Below are positions 34,666 through 44,230 of a stretch of 64,000 nucleotides of DNA, in pieces. Numbering within the stretch: the first letter of the stretch is position 1; each line of letters begins with the position of its first letter. The stretch is from assembly GCF_030169785.1 (NCBI RefSeq), contig NZ_CP125854.1, positions 2,666,001 through 2,730,000 of the forward strand. The letters run 5' to 3'. Source of the DNA: Bdellovibrio sp. 22V (lineage in GTDB: Bacteria; Bdellovibrionota; Bdellovibrionia; Bdellovibrionales; Bdellovibrionaceae). Under the pieces are notes generated by a model, which was not told where the DNA came from, searched no databases, and worked only from the letters and a program-made list of their open reading frames with translations. The position numbers and the translations under genes were made by a program.

Positions 34666-36042
34666 CTAAAAACTTTCGGAGCCTTGTTTTGTGCCGAGTT
34701 TTGGGGTGCGGGTTTTGGTGCCCATGGCATCGATCAAAGAACGGCCGAAGTGGGACATTTCTTTCGCGGCGGTATCAACGCCGTCTTCACCTGTCGAATT
34801 TTTTTCGTTTGGATCGGCAGAGAAGTACTTCATGTTTTGGGTGTTCACTGCGATCACGCCGGAAGCGGAAACGCCCTGGTCTAGAATCGTCAGTGCTTTG
34901 TAGAGATTTAACTGACGGGACGTTCGTGTCTTTGAGGCCAGCTGTGTTTGCGCATCACCCGTTGCAAGAATGTATTTTTTAACACCTTCTGCATCGAAGG
35001 ATTGTTTGTGCGCCATCACCAAAGCCGCGGCACCACTCACGAAAGCGGTCGCTTGCGAAGTTCCAGTCATATATCCATAAGAGTTTCCAGGAAGGCACGA
35101 CAAAATATTTTGTCCAGGCGCTGCGATATCCACTGTCTCAACACCATAATTGGAAGACGCCAAAACTTGTGTTGAAGGATCGATCGCTGTCACAGAGATA
35201 ATATTGCGAAGTTTGTAATCTGCAGGGTAGTAGTGATGCTGATCCGAGTTGGATCTTTCATTTCCCGCGGCCGCGACAAAAAGAACTCCTTTTTTCTCGG
35301 CTTCCGCAATGGCATCGTGCTCTTCTTGTGAAAACTCCGTACCACCACCGGAATAGTTGATAATGTGCGCGCCCATTTTCACGGCGTACTTAATAGAGGC
35401 GACCGTATTCTTTAAGTTGTCGGTGCCCGCTACTTTTGGATCATAGTATTTAAGAATCATCAGACTGACTTCAGGTGCGATGCCTGTAATACCTTTGCCG
35501 TTACCAGCTTGTGCTCCAATGATTCCGGCGATGTGAGTGCCGTGACCGTGATTGTCGTCGAGTTTGTTATTGTTCGAAACAAAGTTCCAACCGTAAACGT
35601 CATCAACAAAACCATTGCCGTCGTCATCAATACCGTTTGTCGCTTTGTCGCGACCTTGCGCATCTTTGCCGGTCTCGCCCGGATTGCGCCAAAGATTTCC
35701 CGCCATGTCTTCGTGTTTCACGTCAATGCCCGTGTCGATGACGGCAACGACGATATCACGACTCCCTTTGGTGACGGACCAAGCGCGAGCGGCATCGGAT
35801 TTTTTCAAACCCCAAGCCTGGCTAATTGCGGGATCATTAAATAGAGCACTGGGTTCATCTTCAACTTTGTCTGTTTTCGATGTGATAAAAGAATTTTCAA
35901 AAAGACGGTTGTTGTCTTTCTTGCTGGAGCTTTGCGTACGAGAAGGGGAGTGTTCTTCAATGGAGAGAAGGTATAGTCCTAACCCGCCAAAAAACACTAA
36001 ACCGACACAACCAGCTGCAATCCACAATTTGCGAGAAAACAT
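34666..36042 (-). CDS. subtilisin-like serine protease (S8)
   Basis: A 458-residue protease with an N-terminal membrane segment (residues 7-28) that either anchors it or serves as signal. The catalytic triad is complete: Asp103 in VIDTGIDV, His167 in GHGTHIAG, Ser329 in MTGTSQATAF. The oxyanion asparagine lies in VAAAGNERSN. Between Asp and His is a calcium-type loop DDDGNGFVDDVYG. A C-terminal extension of some 80 residues (TQNMKYFSADPNE to the end) has no known domain. There is no obvious long propeptide. Predatory bacteria use many such proteases; the target is unknown. Confidence 0.93.
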   Translation of the reverse strand: MFSRKLWIAAGCVGLVFFGGLGLYLLSIEEHSPSRTQSSSKKDNNRLFENSFITSKTDKVEDEPSALFNDPAISQAWGLKKSDAARAWSVTKGSRDIVVAVIDTGIDVKHEDMAGNLWRNPGETGKDAQGRDKATNGIDDDGNGFVDDVYGWNFVSNNNKLDDNHGHGTHIAGIIGAQAGNGKGITGIAPEVSLMILKYYDPKVAGTDNLKNTVASIKYAVKMGAHIINYSGGGTEFSQEEHDAIAEAEKKGVLFVAAAGNERSNSDQHHYYPADYKLRNIISVTAIDPSTQVLASSNYGVETVDIAAPGQNILSCLPGNSYGYMTGTSQATAFVSGAAALVMAHKQSFDAEGVKKYILATGDAQTQLASKTRTSRQLNLYKALTILDQGVSASGVIAVNTQNMKYFSADPNEKNSTGEDGVDTAAKEMSHFGRSLIDAMGTKTRTPKLGTKQGSESF

Positions 36043-36207
36043 GAAATGTCCCCTTTTCCATTAGGACTTATCGGTCTTTGAAATTTTATCTAAACCGGTC
36101 TCTGCGATAGTCGCGTATCAATCTGAGACAAAAAGCGGGATAATGAGAATGAAGTCGATAAAAGTTCTCAGCTTAAAGTGGAAACTCCTGCCTCCGAAGA
36201 GAAGAAC

Positions 36208-36729
36208 ATGAAAAAGTTTACCTTTATTTCATTGGTGGCGTTCCTCATGGCTTGCAGTCAAAAACCTGAAAGCGGTTCTTCCGATTTCAGCAGTTTGGAT
36301 CAAGACGTGAGTTATCACAATCAAACAGAAAGTCTGACTCTTGATAAGGCGTTTTCTTACACTCGCGTTGATATGAAAGCGAATGGTGATTTCGCACAAT
36401 CCGAAGCTGTTTGGGATGATGAGACAGGCGTCGGTACAAAATGTTCTTTGACGGGAACGTGGGCTATTCCCGTTCCCGATGCTCATTCCGCCGAAGGTAA
36501 CGAGCTTGTTGCGACGATTACGCATGTTAATGGCGTGGCGTTGGGAACTCCGGTCGAGAAGCGCTACGACCTGCGTGAAGTCAGCTATGAAAGTCTGAAG
36601 TGGAAGCCAGAGACTGTGGAGGACGATGCGGATCTGGTTGATATGACAAACATCAATTACGCCACCTACCCCGAATACGATGCTCTCGATACCGGGGCTT
36701 TGGCGCCAGACACTTTCTGTGACCGTTAA
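36208..36729 (+). CDS. lipoprotein of unknown function
   Basis: A 173-residue predicted lipoprotein. The signal peptide ends in FLMAC (cysteine 16), and the next residues are serine-rich. The mature part has a beta-rich pattern (SLTLDKAFSYTRVDMKANGDFAQS, CSLTGTWAIPV, EGNELVATITHVNG) like a small lipocalin-type or beta-sandwich fold, and two more cysteines (KCSL, TFCDR). The start is ATG 36208; the frame is open ten codons more but the signal peptide starts here. Its stop TAA shares four bases with the stop of the convergent transglycosylase gene. No family recognised. Confidence 0.7.
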   Translation: MKKFTFISLVAFLMACSQKPESGSSDFSSLDQDVSYHNQTESLTLDKAFSYTRVDMKANGDFAQSEAVWDDETGVGTKCSLTGTWAIPVPDAHSAEGNELVATITHVNGVALGTPVEKRYDLREVSYESLKWKPETVEDDADLVDMTNINYATYPEYDALDTGALAPDTFCDR

Positions 36730-38894
36730 TTATACTTTTTAAGAGAAAGAAGCTCTTCGGGGAAAGCTGTTGGTTTTTCCTGATTGAGCAGTCTTTGATA
36801 GAACACGTAGTTGCGCATCACAAGCTTGATGTAAGCGCGTGTCTCTTCGTAAGGAACTTCTTCGATAAACTCTACAGAGTCGGGACGATAACGCGTTTTC
36901 AACCAGCCGCGAATAGCGCTGTCATTGGCGTTGTAACCCGATACTGCCAGAATAAACTGATTGTCATACTTCTTCATCAAGGACTTCAATTCAAAAGCCC
37001 CCAGTGGAATATTCACTTCAGGTTTAAAAAGATCCAGGGCTTCTTTATATTCAAGTGAATTCGACTTCGCGAGATTCTTCGCCACGCTCGGAAGAAGCTG
37101 CATCAAACCGAAGGCATCGACGGAACTGCGCGCTTCGGGATTAAATGCCGACTCCTGGCGAATGATGGAGTAAATAAATTCCTGCGGCGTTCCGCTTTTA
37201 TTGGAGGCTTCAGAAATAATATCTGAAAAAGGCTGAGGGAAAAGCAAATCCGGATGGTCATTAAGCAAGCGGTCTTTCACTTCCGGCTGCAAATTTCCTA
37301 AAGCAGAGAACAGAGGAAGATAAAGACCTGTTCTCGCGTAACCAGAAGAAATGGCAAGCCAAGTTTCTTCCGAAGTGATGTTGCGTTTTTTAAGATCTTC
37401 GACGGCGCTGTTAAGAACTTTCTCTGCGAAAGGTTTTTCATTCACGGAAATAAGCCATTCCGTCGTAAGGCGAGTTTGGGGCGTTAATTCTTGAACACCT
37501 AAAAGACTGAGACCCGACAAGTCCTTTGTTTCTGTTTTTAGAGGTCCAAAATTCTGTTTCAACTCACGCACAGCGACCACGCCATAATATCCGAGAGGAT
37601 CTTCTTTGATCAGCTCTTGCAACTCGTTATTTGCTTTATCCTTTAATCCCTGTTTGTCATAAGCGCGAGCCAACCAGAAGCGAGCCCGGGATTTATCAGC
37701 TGGATCCTTTACGGTGTCCTTCATTTGCTCGAAACTTGTTTGAGCTTCACTCCATTTTTCAAGCTTGTAGTAGTTCCAGGACTTCAACCACGAAATCTTA
37801 TCGCGCAAACCGGCCAAGCTCACAGGTTGTTGGTAACTGGCCTCGAAATATTCAATGGCTTTAGTGAAATTGCCTTTCTCTTCTTCGATACGACCCAAGA
37901 TGAAGTACACCTCATCCATGGGATAAGAACCGCGCAACAAACGGTGAGTTTCTTTAAGTACCTTCACGGCTTGCGACGTTTGATCCTCTGTCCATAGTGT
38001 TTTGGCGAAAAGAACCTGGGCATCATGATAGCGCGTGATAGCGCGACGGTCTTTTTTGTTTTTCTGGAATTGTTTCTTTGACCAATTCACAAGGTCCGCT
38101 GTCGCGTTGATATAGTCTGTGCGCTTTTGTGCCACCTTGTAAGTTTGGCGGATGTTTTTCAAAGTTTGGAAAGTATCATCCACCGAAGCTTCTTTGGAAT
38201 TTAAGATCTGCTTGTAAGTTTTAAGGGCGTTGTCGAAATCGCGATGAAAGCGATAGTCTCCAGCAACACCGCTTAAATCTTTGTAAGTCGGAAGAGGATT
38301 CAGACGGGGAGAGTTCTTATACAGAAGGGCTTGAATCTCTGCCGTTTCTTCTTTGAGTTCTAATTTTTGCGCGATCAAAAGAGCCTTCATGTAGAAGTCT
38401 TCTTTGTTCTTCTTGTTGCTATCCGCTTTGGCTTTGTCGATGTAAGCCGCCAGATCGTCACGCAAGTCCGGCGTCTCGAGAGCTTTTTTCAATTTGATGT
38501 CGATAAAAAGATCGCGATACCACGGTGCTGCGCTTGCTGGCAGGTCCGCGAGGTTTTCGTTTTTAGCGCACACTTCATAAGCGCGCAAAAGAGCCAAGTC
38601 ATGCAACGGGAAATTCGCGGCTGTGCTAAGAAGCTTAAAGCCTTCGCAAGATTGCGTCGGTGCGGATTCTTTTTTTGCCAGAGCCAGCGTATAAGTTTTC
38701 CACCAAAGAATATTATCTTCCTTCGATCCTACTTCGAGTTTCTCAAGTTCGGAAAGAGGCGCGTTTTTCCATTTGCTTTGAAAGCTCGCGATGGGAGGAG
38801 TCAGGCGCTTATCAATGCGCGTGTCGAAACGCGACGTTGTCGCGCAACCCATAAGAACAGAAAAAAATGAAAGTGTGATTATTATTCGGGGCAT
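36726..38894 (-). CDS. Slt-type lytic transglycosylase, lipoprotein
   Basis: A 722-residue enzyme that cleaves peptidoglycan between MurNAc and GlcNAc with anhydro-ring formation. The signal peptide ends in VLMGC (cysteine 17), so it is lipid-anchored. Residues about 60-540 are helical TPR-like repeats (for example YFILGRIEEEKGNFTKAIEYFEAS) that form the superhelical U seen in Slt70. The C-terminal SLT domain has the catalytic Glu581 in RQESAFNPEA, AFGLMQLLPS, and GYNANDSAI. In predators such enzymes remodel prey or self wall; which of the two is not visible. Confidence 0.92.
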   Translation of the reverse strand: MPRIIITLSFFSVLMGCATTSRFDTRIDKRLTPPIASFQSKWKNAPLSELEKLEVGSKEDNILWWKTYTLALAKKESAPTQSCEGFKLLSTAANFPLHDLALLRAYEVCAKNENLADLPASAAPWYRDLFIDIKLKKALETPDLRDDLAAYIDKAKADSNKKNKEDFYMKALLIAQKLELKEETAEIQALLYKNSPRLNPLPTYKDLSGVAGDYRFHRDFDNALKTYKQILNSKEASVDDTFQTLKNIRQTYKVAQKRTDYINATADLVNWSKKQFQKNKKDRRAITRYHDAQVLFAKTLWTEDQTSQAVKVLKETHRLLRGSYPMDEVYFILGRIEEEKGNFTKAIEYFEASYQQPVSLAGLRDKISWLKSWNYYKLEKWSEAQTSFEQMKDTVKDPADKSRARFWLARAYDKQGLKDKANNELQELIKEDPLGYYGVVAVRELKQNFGPLKTETKDLSGLSLLGVQELTPQTRLTTEWLISVNEKPFAEKVLNSAVEDLKKRNITSEETWLAISSGYARTGLYLPLFSALGNLQPEVKDRLLNDHPDLLFPQPFSDIISEASNKSGTPQEFIYSIIRQESAFNPEARSSVDAFGLMQLLPSVAKNLAKSNSLEYKEALDLFKPEVNIPLGAFELKSLMKKYDNQFILAVSGYNANDSAIRGWLKTRYRPDSVEFIEEVPYEETRAYIKLVMRNYVFYQRLLNQEKPTAFPEELLSLKKYN

Positions 38895-38943
38895 AGCCTT
38901 GATAGGCTACGCCCTTTTAGAGAAAAGAACAACTTACTAACGA

Positions 38944-39840
38944 CTAGATGCGTGCGCGTTGCAAAGCTTCAATACGAACTTCGAGTGGCGGGTGAGTCAT
39001 GAACAATTTTGCAAGACCACCTTTGTCGCGATTTGAAATCATCAACGTCGCCGTTTGCCCCTCTTCCGGAGGAATTGGCAGATCATAAACGGAGCGCAAC
39101 TTTTGTAAAGCCGCTACCATGTTATCGCGGGAAGAGTACTTCGCTCCGCCAGCGTCCGCACGGAACTCACGACGGCGAGAGAAGTAGTTCACGACGATAG
39201 AGCCCAACAATGTGAAGGCGATGTCGCCCAGGATAGTTACGGCAAAGCGCACGATCTCCCGGTATCTTTCCTCGACGTTGGACGCAACCAAGTTGGCCAA
39301 AATACGAGAGAAAAACATCGCAAACGCGTTCACGATACCTTGGATCAAAGTCATTGTGACCATGTCACCGTTCGCGATATGCGCCACTTCGTGGGCCAAA
39401 ACCCCTTCGACTTCTTTGTCATTCATTCTTTGCAAAAGCCCCGTAGACACGGCAACAAGCGAATTGCCTTTGGAAGGGCCTGTCGCAAAGGCGTTGATGT
39501 CGATGGATTCATAAACACCGACCTCTGGCATTTTTGGAAGTTGAGCGCGGCGAGCAAGTTCGTGAACTTTATTAACCAGCGCGCGAAGTTCTGGATTTGG
39601 ATTGTTGGATTCAATGACTTTTACGCCATGGAACATTTTCGCCATCCACTTTGACATGAGCAAAGAGATGAATGCTCCACCCATACCCCAAACCAAACAG
39701 AACGCCATCAAGAATGGGATGTAAGAGTTAAGACCTGCGAGACCAAGGAATCGGCTCACAAGAGACCAAACGATACCAATAGTCACCATGACCAGAATGT
39801 TTGTGAGAACAAATAAACCGATACGTTTTAAAAATGCCAT
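38944..39840 (-). CDS. htpX: HtpX-type membrane zinc metalloprotease
   Basis: A 298-residue inner-membrane protease (M48B) that degrades misfolded membrane proteins. Two membrane segments open it (about 8-28 and 36-60), the zinc motif HEVAH (His150, Glu151, His154) follows in VLAHEVAHIANGD, two more membrane segments lie at 165-215, and the third ligand glutamate is in REFRADAGGAKY. It ends in HPPLEVRIEAL, as E. coli HtpX does. It sits alone between the transglycosylase and clpA genes, all on the same strand. Confidence 0.95.
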   Translation of the reverse strand: MAFLKRIGLFVLTNILVMVTIGIVWSLVSRFLGLAGLNSYIPFLMAFCLVWGMGGAFISLLMSKWMAKMFHGVKVIESNNPNPELRALVNKVHELARRAQLPKMPEVGVYESIDINAFATGPSKGNSLVAVSTGLLQRMNDKEVEGVLAHEVAHIANGDMVTMTLIQGIVNAFAMFFSRILANLVASNVEERYREIVRFAVTILGDIAFTLLGSIVVNYFSRRREFRADAGGAKYSSRDNMVAALQKLRSVYDLPIPPEEGQTATLMISNRDKGGLAKLFMTHPPLEVRIEALQRARI

Positions 39841-39908
39841 TTAAGTACACTCCTTCTAGAGTCACCATTAATAATGATAACTCTAAAAGGAATGTCAATG
39901 CCATCACA

Positions 39909-42242
39909 TCACGTCGTGACGGGTTGTTTTTGATTCTTTTGGCCGGTGCCATTAGGGGTGGTGCTAAAATGGAACTTGAGGACGTCTTTTTCCAGTTCCA
40001 CATTGACACGACCACCGTCAACCAAACGTCCAAAAAGAAGTTCGTCGACCAGAGCTTTTTTCAGATGTTCATCCACGCAGCGAGCTAAAGGACGAGCTCC
40101 GTAAACTTTGTCGTAGCCTTTTTTCATTAGCCACTTAATCACATCGCTCGAAACATTCAGTTCCACTTTTTTCTCGAGAAGAGTCATTTTCAACTCATCC
40201 ACGAATTTCTGAGTGATTTTGAGAACCATATCTTCACTCAAATCGCGGAACGAGACCACCGCATCCAAACGGTTGATGAACTCTGGAGAAAACGCTTTTT
40301 TAATCGCGTCCATAGAAAGCGAACTGCGGTTTTCTTCGACCATGCTGATCGTGCCGCGCGATGTTTCCAAAGCGCCGGCATTGGATGTCATAACAAGGAT
40401 CACGTTTTTGAAATCAGCAACCCGGCCGTTAGAGTCGGTGAGGCGACCCGCATCCATGACTTGCAACAAAACGTTGGTTACATCCGGATGCGCTTTCTCG
40501 ATCTCGTCGAGCAGCAGAACGCCATAGGGATTTTTTGTCACGGCCTCTGTCAAAAGACCGCCTTCTTCGTAACCAACGTAGCCCGGAGGCGCGCCAACAA
40601 GGCGAGCGACCGCATGTTTCTCCATGTACTCAGACATGTCGAAGCGCTCAAAATGGACTCCCATAATTTGCGCGAGCTGACGGCAGACTTCGGTTTTACC
40701 GACACCGGTCGGGCCGGTGAAAAGGAAACTTCCGATCGGTTTGTTCGGTCGTCCCAAACCGCTACGCGCAAATTTAATATTTGCAACAAGGCGATCAATC
40801 GCATCGTCTTGACCGAAGATGAGAGCTTTGAGTTTCTTATCAAGATCTTTAAGTTGCGTTTTTTCACTCGAAGAAATGCTCGCGATAGGCAAGGCTGTCA
40901 TTTTCGCAATGACTTCTTCAATCTCGGCAGAGTCGATTTTAATCTCTTCCGCATTTTCAAATTTCAAACGGAAGTGAGCTCCGGCCTCGTCCAAAACGTC
41001 GATCGCTTTGTCGGGAAGAAGTTTTCCATGAATATGTTTTTGCGAAAGTTCTACGGCCGAACGCAGAGCCTCGTCCGTGTATTTCACGTGATGGAAGTCT
41101 TCGTAAGAGCCGCGCAGACCTTTGAGGATTTTAATACAGTCTTCTTTTGAAGGCTCATTGACATCAATCTTTTGGAAACGACGGTTGAGCGCACGGTCTT
41201 TTTCAAAGTACTGACGATATTCACTGTGCGTGGTCGAACCAATACAGCTGACATCACCACTTGCAAGCGCCGGCTTCAAAAGATTGGAAGCGTCCATCGA
41301 GCCGCCGCTAGTGGCGCCCGCTCCGACGATCGTATGAATTTCGTCAATGAACAAGATAGAGTTCGGGCGTTTGCCGATCTCTTTCACGACCGCTTTAAGT
41401 CGGCCTTCGAAGTCACCGCGGAATTTTGTTCCCGCCAGCAAGCCTCCAAGATCCAGAGAGTAAATGACGGCGTTTTTTAATTTCTCGGGCACTTTTCCTT
41501 GCACGATTTTCTGCGCAAGGCCTTCCGCGATCGCCGTTTTACCAACACCGGGTTCGCCAATCAGAAGTGGATTGTTTTTTGTTCGGCGGCACAGGACCTG
41601 GATCGTGCGATCGATAATATCTTCGCGCCCGATCAAAGGATCGAGTTTGCCTTGCTTGGCGCGGTCATTGAGATTCACACAAAAACTTTCAAGCGGTGAG
41701 CCGCGTCCTTCCTCGTACGCTTCGCCTTGATAATCGGCGGCGCGAGGCGTGGAAGATCCTGCAGGAGGAATGTCATGCTCTTTACCGTCTTTAGTAATTC
41801 CGTGCGAGATGTAATTGATAATGTCAAATTGCGTGAGACCTTGTTTTGCCAAAGCAAAAGTCGCGTGTGAATCCTGTTCATAGAACAAAGATACAAGCAA
41901 ACTTCCTTCGCTGATCTGATTTCGTCCTGCGCTTTTCATTTGAATCGCAGCCCGTTGAATCAGTCGATGGCAAGCCAAAGTGAACTCCGGTGTCCAAGAA
42001 TCAAAGCCGCCGTAAGAAGACAATTGATCATCGGTGATTTGAGGAATTCCGACTTTAAGATGATCTTTGAGATCTTGTCTGAGTTTCTGCACGTTCACGG
42101 CGCAGGCTTCGAGAATTTCAACCATCACAGGAGATTCAGTGAGGACAAGTAGGATATGTTCGAGAGTCACAAACTCGTGGCGATGACGCTTGGCGAGTTC
42201 CGTAGCTTCCGCGAGCTTGCGCTCAAGTTCTCGGCTCATCAT
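39909..42242 (-). CDS. clpA: ClpA ATP-dependent unfoldase of the ClpAP protease
   Basis: A 777-residue AAA+ unfoldase. The N-terminal repeat domain (1-150) begins [20 protein letters not shown] and is where ClpS docks. The first ATPase domain has Walker [14 protein letters not shown] (near residue 227) and [13 protein letters not shown]; the second has [13 protein letters not shown] (near 510) and [13 protein letters not shown]. The short ClpA-type layout, without the long middle coiled coil of ClpB, and the adjacent clpS gene settle the identity. The start overlaps the clpS stop by four bases. ClpP is not in the window. Confidence 0.96.
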   Translation of the reverse strand: MMSRELERKLAEATELAKRHRHEFVTLEHILLVLTESPVMVEILEACAVNVQKLRQDLKDHLKVGIPQITDDQLSSYGGFDSWTPEFTLACHRLIQRAAIQMKSAGRNQISEGSLLVSLFYEQDSHATFALAKQGLTQFDIINYISHGITKDGKEHDIPPAGSSTPRAADYQGEAYEEGRGSPLESFCVNLNDRAKQGKLDPLIGREDIIDRTIQVLCRRTKNNPLLIGEPGVGKTAIAEGLAQKIVQGKVPEKLKNAVIYSLDLGGLLAGTKFRGDFEGRLKAVVKEIGKRPNSILFIDEIHTIVGAGATSGGSMDASNLLKPALASGDVSCIGSTTHSEYRQYFEKDRALNRRFQKIDVNEPSKEDCIKILKGLRGSYEDFHHVKYTDEALRSAVELSQKHIHGKLLPDKAIDVLDEAGAHFRLKFENAEEIKIDSAEIEEVIAKMTALPIASISSSEKTQLKDLDKKLKALIFGQDDAIDRLVANIKFARSGLGRPNKPIGSFLFTGPTGVGKTEVCRQLAQIMGVHFERFDMSEYMEKHAVARLVGAPPGYVGYEEGGLLTEAVTKNPYGVLLLDEIEKAHPDVTNVLLQVMDAGRLTDSNGRVADFKNVILVMTSNAGALETSRGTISMVEENRSSLSMDAIKKAFSPEFINRLDAVVSFRDLSEDMVLKITQKFVDELKMTLLEKKVELNVSSDVIKWLMKKGYDKVYGARPLARCVDEHLKKALVDELLFGRLVDGGRVNVELEKDVLKFHFSTTPNGTGQKNQKQPVTT

Positions 42243-42583
42243 GCTTCCTCCTCCAGTGTACTCTTAAGGGGATACTGATTGAGTTGGCCGAATTGGTTCA
42301 CTTGCATCACTTTCATCTCGGCAATCTCAAGACTGTAGACCCCAGCGACACCTGCACCCTTCTTATGTACATCTAACATGATTTGCGTCGCTTGCTCTTC
42401 TGTTTTCGCGAAAAAACGACGCAATACAAGAACGACAAAATCCATGGGAGTGTAATCATCATTGAGAAGAATCACTTTATACATCTTCGGAGTGTCTAGT
42501 TTTGGAACAATCTGGACGCCCGCTTCCCCTTCGGGATTCGAAAATGGATAGTTGCTGTTGTTATTATTGTTGTTGTCACCCAT
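42239..42583 (-). CDS. clpS: ClpS adaptor for N-degron substrates
   Basis: A 114-residue adaptor that hands N-degron proteins to ClpA. After an asparagine-rich arm (NNNNNSNYPFSNPEGE) come the family residues MYKVILLNDDYTPMDFVVLVL, then the FFAKTEEQATQIMLDVHKKGAGVAGVYSLEIAE block, with the hydrophobic pocket and the H in VHKKG. It overlaps clpA by ATGA-type coupling. Divergent to the pilin gene at 42804. Confidence 0.95.
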   Translation of the reverse strand: MGDNNNNNNSNYPFSNPEGEAGVQIVPKLDTPKMYKVILLNDDYTPMDFVVLVLRRFFAKTEEQATQIMLDVHKKGAGVAGVYSLEIAEMKVMQVNQFGQLNQYPLKSTLEEEA

Positions 42584-42803
42584 ATGTTTATTCTACCTTA
42601 TGCCTCAATTTGAGCACTCTTTCGTCTTTGACAAGTCTAGGGGAGAAACAAAAGCTGGTTTTTCGTCGAGGGAGAGTGTTCCGTCGAGTGAGTGTTACAC
42701 CGAATACATTCTCGGTTCATATTAGAGACAGTACCTTGCAATTACCATTTACATTTGACACACTTATGTTGGTAAACAGAAAAAAAGAACCATGGAGGTC
42801 TTA

Positions 42804-43379
42804 ATGTTTTCATCTAGAAATTCTCAACGAGGTTTCTCGCTTGTTGAGTTGATGGTTGTGGTGGCAATCATCGGTGTGTTGGCGTCGATCGCCGTTCCTG
42901 CTGTTAATAAATATCTTGCAAAGGCACGTCAGTCTGAAGCTAAAACTAATTTGTCTTCGCTATATACATCTGAAAAAGCTTTTTATGCTGAGTATACTGC
43001 TTATCACAGTATGTTCGGGGCTGTTGGTTTTTCTCCTGAAGGGAAATTGAGATATAATGTGGGCTTTTCAACTTCAACTGGTGATGCTGGTGCAGCGAAT
43101 GGTTATCAGAATCAGCCAGTGGCTCCTGGTAACGTGCGAAACACCATGGCATATTGCACTCAAACTGGTACTATTGGAGCTACGGGATGTACAATTCTTC
43201 GTGGCGCCACAAATGCTTTGCCGGGAGCGCTACCTGGAACGGCTACGGTAACAGCTCCGGCTACAGGTTCAACATTCCGAGCAGAAGCTCTAGCTGTCAT
43301 TCATACTAATGGCGGAAATGATCAGTGGTTTATTGATCACAACAAAGATTTACAAAACTACCGAAATGGTATTCCTTAA
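42804..43379 (+). CDS. pilA: type IV pilin (major pilin PilA)
   Basis: A 191-residue prepilin. The leader MFSSRNSQRG is cut by the prepilin peptidase before FSLVELMVVVAIIG; the mature residue 5 is the glutamate needed for assembly (Glu15 of the precursor). The hydrophobic helix continues to about residue 55, and a C-terminal globular part with two cysteines (MAYCTQTG, TGCTILRG) forms the usual disulfide loop. It closely follows the pilin of Bdellovibrio bacteriovorus that is needed for prey invasion. GGAGG lies eight bases ahead of the ATG; another ATG at 42792 is in frame but precedes the ribosome site. Confidence 0.95.
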   Translation: MFSSRNSQRGFSLVELMVVVAIIGVLASIAVPAVNKYLAKARQSEAKTNLSSLYTSEKAFYAEYTAYHSMFGAVGFSPEGKLRYNVGFSTSTGDAGAANGYQNQPVAPGNVRNTMAYCTQTGTIGATGCTILRGATNALPGALPGTATVTAPATGSTFRAEALAVIHTNGGNDQWFIDHNKDLQNYRNGIP

Positions 43380-43385
43380 GGAATT

Positions 43386-44060
43386 ATGGCTATCTATAAA
43401 AAAGATTGCGTAAAAGAAAAAATCCCAAGCGTAATACTTGGGATTTTTTCTTTTTTGTTAATTGTGTACTCAACATCACTGCCCAAGACACAGATAGAGA
43501 CGAGGCGTCAGCTTATTGCGCCTCCGCCGATGCTCGAACGTTTCTCTTTTGGATTTTCGGAAATTGTGGCAGACAGCTTGTGGATTAGAACACTTCAAGA
43601 CTTTGATTATTGTGACCAAGAAGTGGCTAAGAAAGTGTGCCGTAATAATTCTTGGTTGTACCAGATGCTAGATGCAATTACAAATTTATCTCCGCATTTT
43701 AGGATTCCCTATGCAGCTGGGGCATTGGCTTTAACTGTTTTAATAACGGACGTAGACGGTGCGACAAAAATATTTGATAAAGGTGTAAAAGCCTTTCCTA
43801 AAGATTGGCCGATTCTGTATCGAGCTGCCTACCATTATCTCTATGAAGTGAAGGACAAGAAGCGCGCTGCCGAACTGTTAATTCAGGCGGGGCAAAACGG
43901 AGCTCCCCAATGGGTGTTCACTCTTGCGGGTCGTCTTTATTCGGACTCCGGGCATCTCGAGTTGGCAGAATCACTGCTACAAGAAATGATCGCAACAAAC
44001 CAAGACCCGGTTCTCATCAAGCGTCTTCAAGACAAAATCAACTCAATAAAATTCAAATAA
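43386..44060 (+). CDS. membrane-anchored TPR-like protein downstream of pilA
   Basis: A 224-residue protein. A lysine-rich start is followed by one membrane segment (about residues 14-31, IPSVILGIFSFLLIVYST), then the helix RRQLIAPPPMLERFSFGFSEI and paired helices of TPR type (AAGALALTVLITDVDGATKIF; ILYRAAYHYLYEVKDKKRAAELL; FTLAGRLYSDSGHLELAESLL). AAGGAAT stands before the ATG, six bases after pilA. Similar proteins often follow pilin genes and may aid pilus or secretion assembly; that is inference. The first 64 bases of the gene contain a strong terminator hairpin. Confidence 0.75.
   Translation: MAIYKKDCVKEKIPSVILGIFSFLLIVYSTSLPKTQIETRRQLIAPPPMLERFSFGFSEIVADSLWIRTLQDFDYCDQEVAKKVCRNNSWLYQMLDAITNLSPHFRIPYAAGALALTVLITDVDGATKIFDKGVKAFPKDWPILYRAAYHYLYEVKDKKRAAELLIQAGQNGAPQWVFTLAGRLYSDSGHLELAESLLQEMIATNQDPVLIKRLQDKINSIKFK
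43417..43456 (+). terminator. terminator hairpin inside the start of the gene after pilA
   Basis: AAAAAATCCCAAG pairs perfectly with CTTGGGATTTTTT across seven bases (43417-43449), followed by CTTTTTTG. This is as strong as any terminator in the window, but it lies 31 bases into the reading frame of the gene at 43386, in the codons of its membrane segment. It probably ends most pilA transcripts and lets only a part continue. Confidence 0.75.
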
Positions 44061-44230
44061 AAAAGCTGATATTGATCGGTTCTCTTTTACGGTTTGTTGT
44101 TCAAGATTGCGCGACTTTGCGGGGTAGCAACAAACTTTAAACAAGTAGGTATTGATTTGAAATCTAGGTATTGATTGCGGAGAACAGTACATTTTTAATT
44201 CATAAATAAATCATTATTTATGGGGTGAAA
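44061..44230 (+). other. AT-rich spacer before the RHS gene
   Basis: 170 bases, AT-rich, with a repeated AGGTATTGATT element (AAGTAGGTATTGATTTGAAATCTAGGTATTGATTGCGG) around 44144-44178. The repeat may be a protein-binding site for control of the RHS gene. No terminator of the kind found elsewhere is seen here. Confidence 0.5.

Noticed and set aside
42733-42760. Possible sigma-54 or sigma-70 promoter for pilA (TTGCA near 42736, TTGACA at 42755)
   Set aside because: No GG at the -24 position for sigma-54, and no acceptable -10 box at 16-18 bases from TTGACA.
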